NCBI RefSeq assembly: GCF_003478035.1
Contig: NZ_QUEP01000003.1
Span: 62,001 to 126,000 of the forward strand
Length of the DNA: 64,000 bases
From: Clostridium sp. OF03-18AA
GTDB lineage: Bacteria > Bacillota > Clostridia > Lachnospirales > Lachnospiraceae
Direction: 5' to 3'
This document shows, in pieces, positions 63,216 through 64,000 of this stretch. The position numbers were made by a program, and so were the translations under genes. The notes below the pieces were generated by a model. It did not search any database, was not told where the DNA came from, and saw only the letters and a program-made list of their open reading frames with translations. Position 1 is the first letter of the stretch; every line of letters begins with the position of its first letter.

Positions 63216-64000
63216 CTATTCCACCTCCCTAATCTCCACCTCGCCGCCCTCCTCGCTCAGCAGCCGGTTCATCCTCGCCCGTCTGACACTCTGGCACCGA
63301 TTTTCTATTCTCCCGATCACCTCTTCACTTTTCCGTACCTCCTCCTGGTACTCTCTCGTGATCCGCCGGTAGTCCTCGTCCTGAAAGACATCGTACCGTT
63401 CCGTCACGACCGGCTGCTGACCTCTGCGGAAAACAATCTCCCGCCCGACCGGCATGTGCAGCACTTCATTTACCGGGACATTCAGCCGAATACTGATGCT
63501 CTTTGCGGTATCGATATTGTTTCCGCCGAGATATACATAGCTGTCGCAGTTATCCAGGATCGTGATCGCGTCGCTCCCATACATCTGGTGAAGCTGCGCC
63601 TCCGACTGGAGAAGGATCGTCGAGGACATTCCCTTTTCCCGGAAAATCGAGATATACTCCGGAAAGTTTGCACACCGCCCGCCGGTGGCAAAATCGTCGA
63701 AGGAAATATGGACCGGCCTCTTCAACGTACCGGATGGCTTTTTCTCCGCGATCTCAAACAGCTCTTTCACCGCCTGGGAGATGAACATCTGGGCAAGAGC
63801 GTGGAGTGATTTTTTTACCGGACTTGTCGTCACGAAGATCACGCTCTTTTCGTTCGCCACATTCTGGAAATCGATAACCGGTCTTGTCTTCATCACTTTG
63901 CAGATCCTGGATGTGAACATTTTATCCATCGCAGTGTTTAATGATGTATAAATGCAGCGGGCAGTCCGATCCGGATTCTCCCGGAATGTATTCCAGTATT
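63216..64000 (-). CDS. VirD4/TraG type IV coupling protein, C-terminal part
   Basis: The last 261 codons of a conjugative coupling protein; the frame is open through base 64000, so the start and Walker A are outside. The fragment has the Walker-B-like VHISFDDFATGG, the motif EKGMSSTILLQSEAQLHQMYG and the C-terminal CDSYVYLGGNNIDTAKSIS and MPVGREIVFRRGQQPVVTER blocks typical of VirD4/TraG proteins from Firmicutes integrative conjugative elements. The protein pumps relaxase-bound DNA to the mating channel at the membrane. It indicates that an integrated conjugative element extends beyond the window edge. Confidence 0.9.
   Translation of the reverse strand, partial: YWNTFRENPDRTARCIYTSLNTAMDKMFTSRICKVMKTRPVIDFQNVANEKSVIFVTTSPVKKSLHALAQMFISQAVKELFEIAEKKPSGTLKRPVHISFDDFATGGRCANFPEYISIFREKGMSSTILLQSEAQLHQMYGSDAITILDNCDSYVYLGGNNIDTAKSISIRLNVPVNEVLHMPVGREIVFRRGQQPVVTERYDVFQDEDYRRITREYQEEVRKSEEVIGRIENRCQSVRRARMNRLLSEEGGEVEIREVE

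Noticed and set aside
61810..64000. CRISPR array or cas operon near the CARF-HEPN gene
   Set aside because: No direct repeats with spacers and no cas10, cas7 or cas5-like proteins were seen in either direction within the window.

Overview
The window looks like a chromosomal segment of a gut-type Clostridia, most likely Lachnospiraceae. It has moderate GC, strong AGGAGG ribosome sites, sigma-A promoters with 17-base spacers, a tryptophan T-box, and typical Lachnospiraceae protein sets (RpoB/RpoC, EF-Tu, collagen-like protein, Mo-hydroxylase). I could not pin the genus from sequence alone. No rRNA, tRNA or CRISPR array was found.

Layout. 1-5644: end of an AbgB-like hydrolase, then a CdaR regulator with glycerate kinase, a D-2-hydroxyacid dehydrogenase and a TIM-barrel isomerase/epimerase (a glycerate / hydroxy-acid module). 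5914-7691: an unusual short pyruvate kinase and a lone FeoA. 8168-30000 (all minus): ftsH, a zinc-ribbon membrane protein, rpoB-rpoC, then a 6-kb block of non-core genes (metal efflux, cell-wall-binding exported protein, glycosyltransferase, collagen-like protein, thioesterase), then rpsL-rpsG-fusA-tuf. 30276-33754: promoter, T-box and a TrpXYZ-type ABC importer. 33961-39484: IclR regulator, rho with a long repetitive disordered region, rarA, polysaccharide deacetylase. 40172-43818: YheO-like regulator, a broken iron alcohol dehydrogenase, thioesterase, LURP-like protein, dihydrouridine synthase. 44062-47151: citC and a citX-citG fusion without visible citrate lyase genes, and a lone prepilin.

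47313-57883 is the most coherent accessory module. It holds a three-subunit xanthine-dehydrogenase-type molybdenum hydroxylase (minus), divergent from a BtuCD-type ABC importer, a ModE-like regulator and a THEP1-MocA fusion (plus), followed by a convergent xanthine/uracil permease. Read together it is a purine hydroxylase with its own predicted oxyanion uptake, sensing and cofactor-maturation genes.

58164-61525 carries a small inverted-repeat element, a transglutaminase-like protein, uridine kinase and a PfkB kinase, next to the scar of a collapsed nucleoside-type ABC transporter. At about 61800 the chromosome backbone appears to stop. An orphan CARF-HEPN (Csx1/TM1812-like) ribonuclease gene, without an evident proper start, and the end of a VirD4/TraG conjugative coupling protein follow, suggesting the edge of an integrative conjugative element.

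Two dispersed non-coding repeat families (GTTAC-ended triple-hairpin units; GGGTCAAAAGGTC inverted-repeat units) are scattered through the window. One of them supplies the last codons and stop of rarA.
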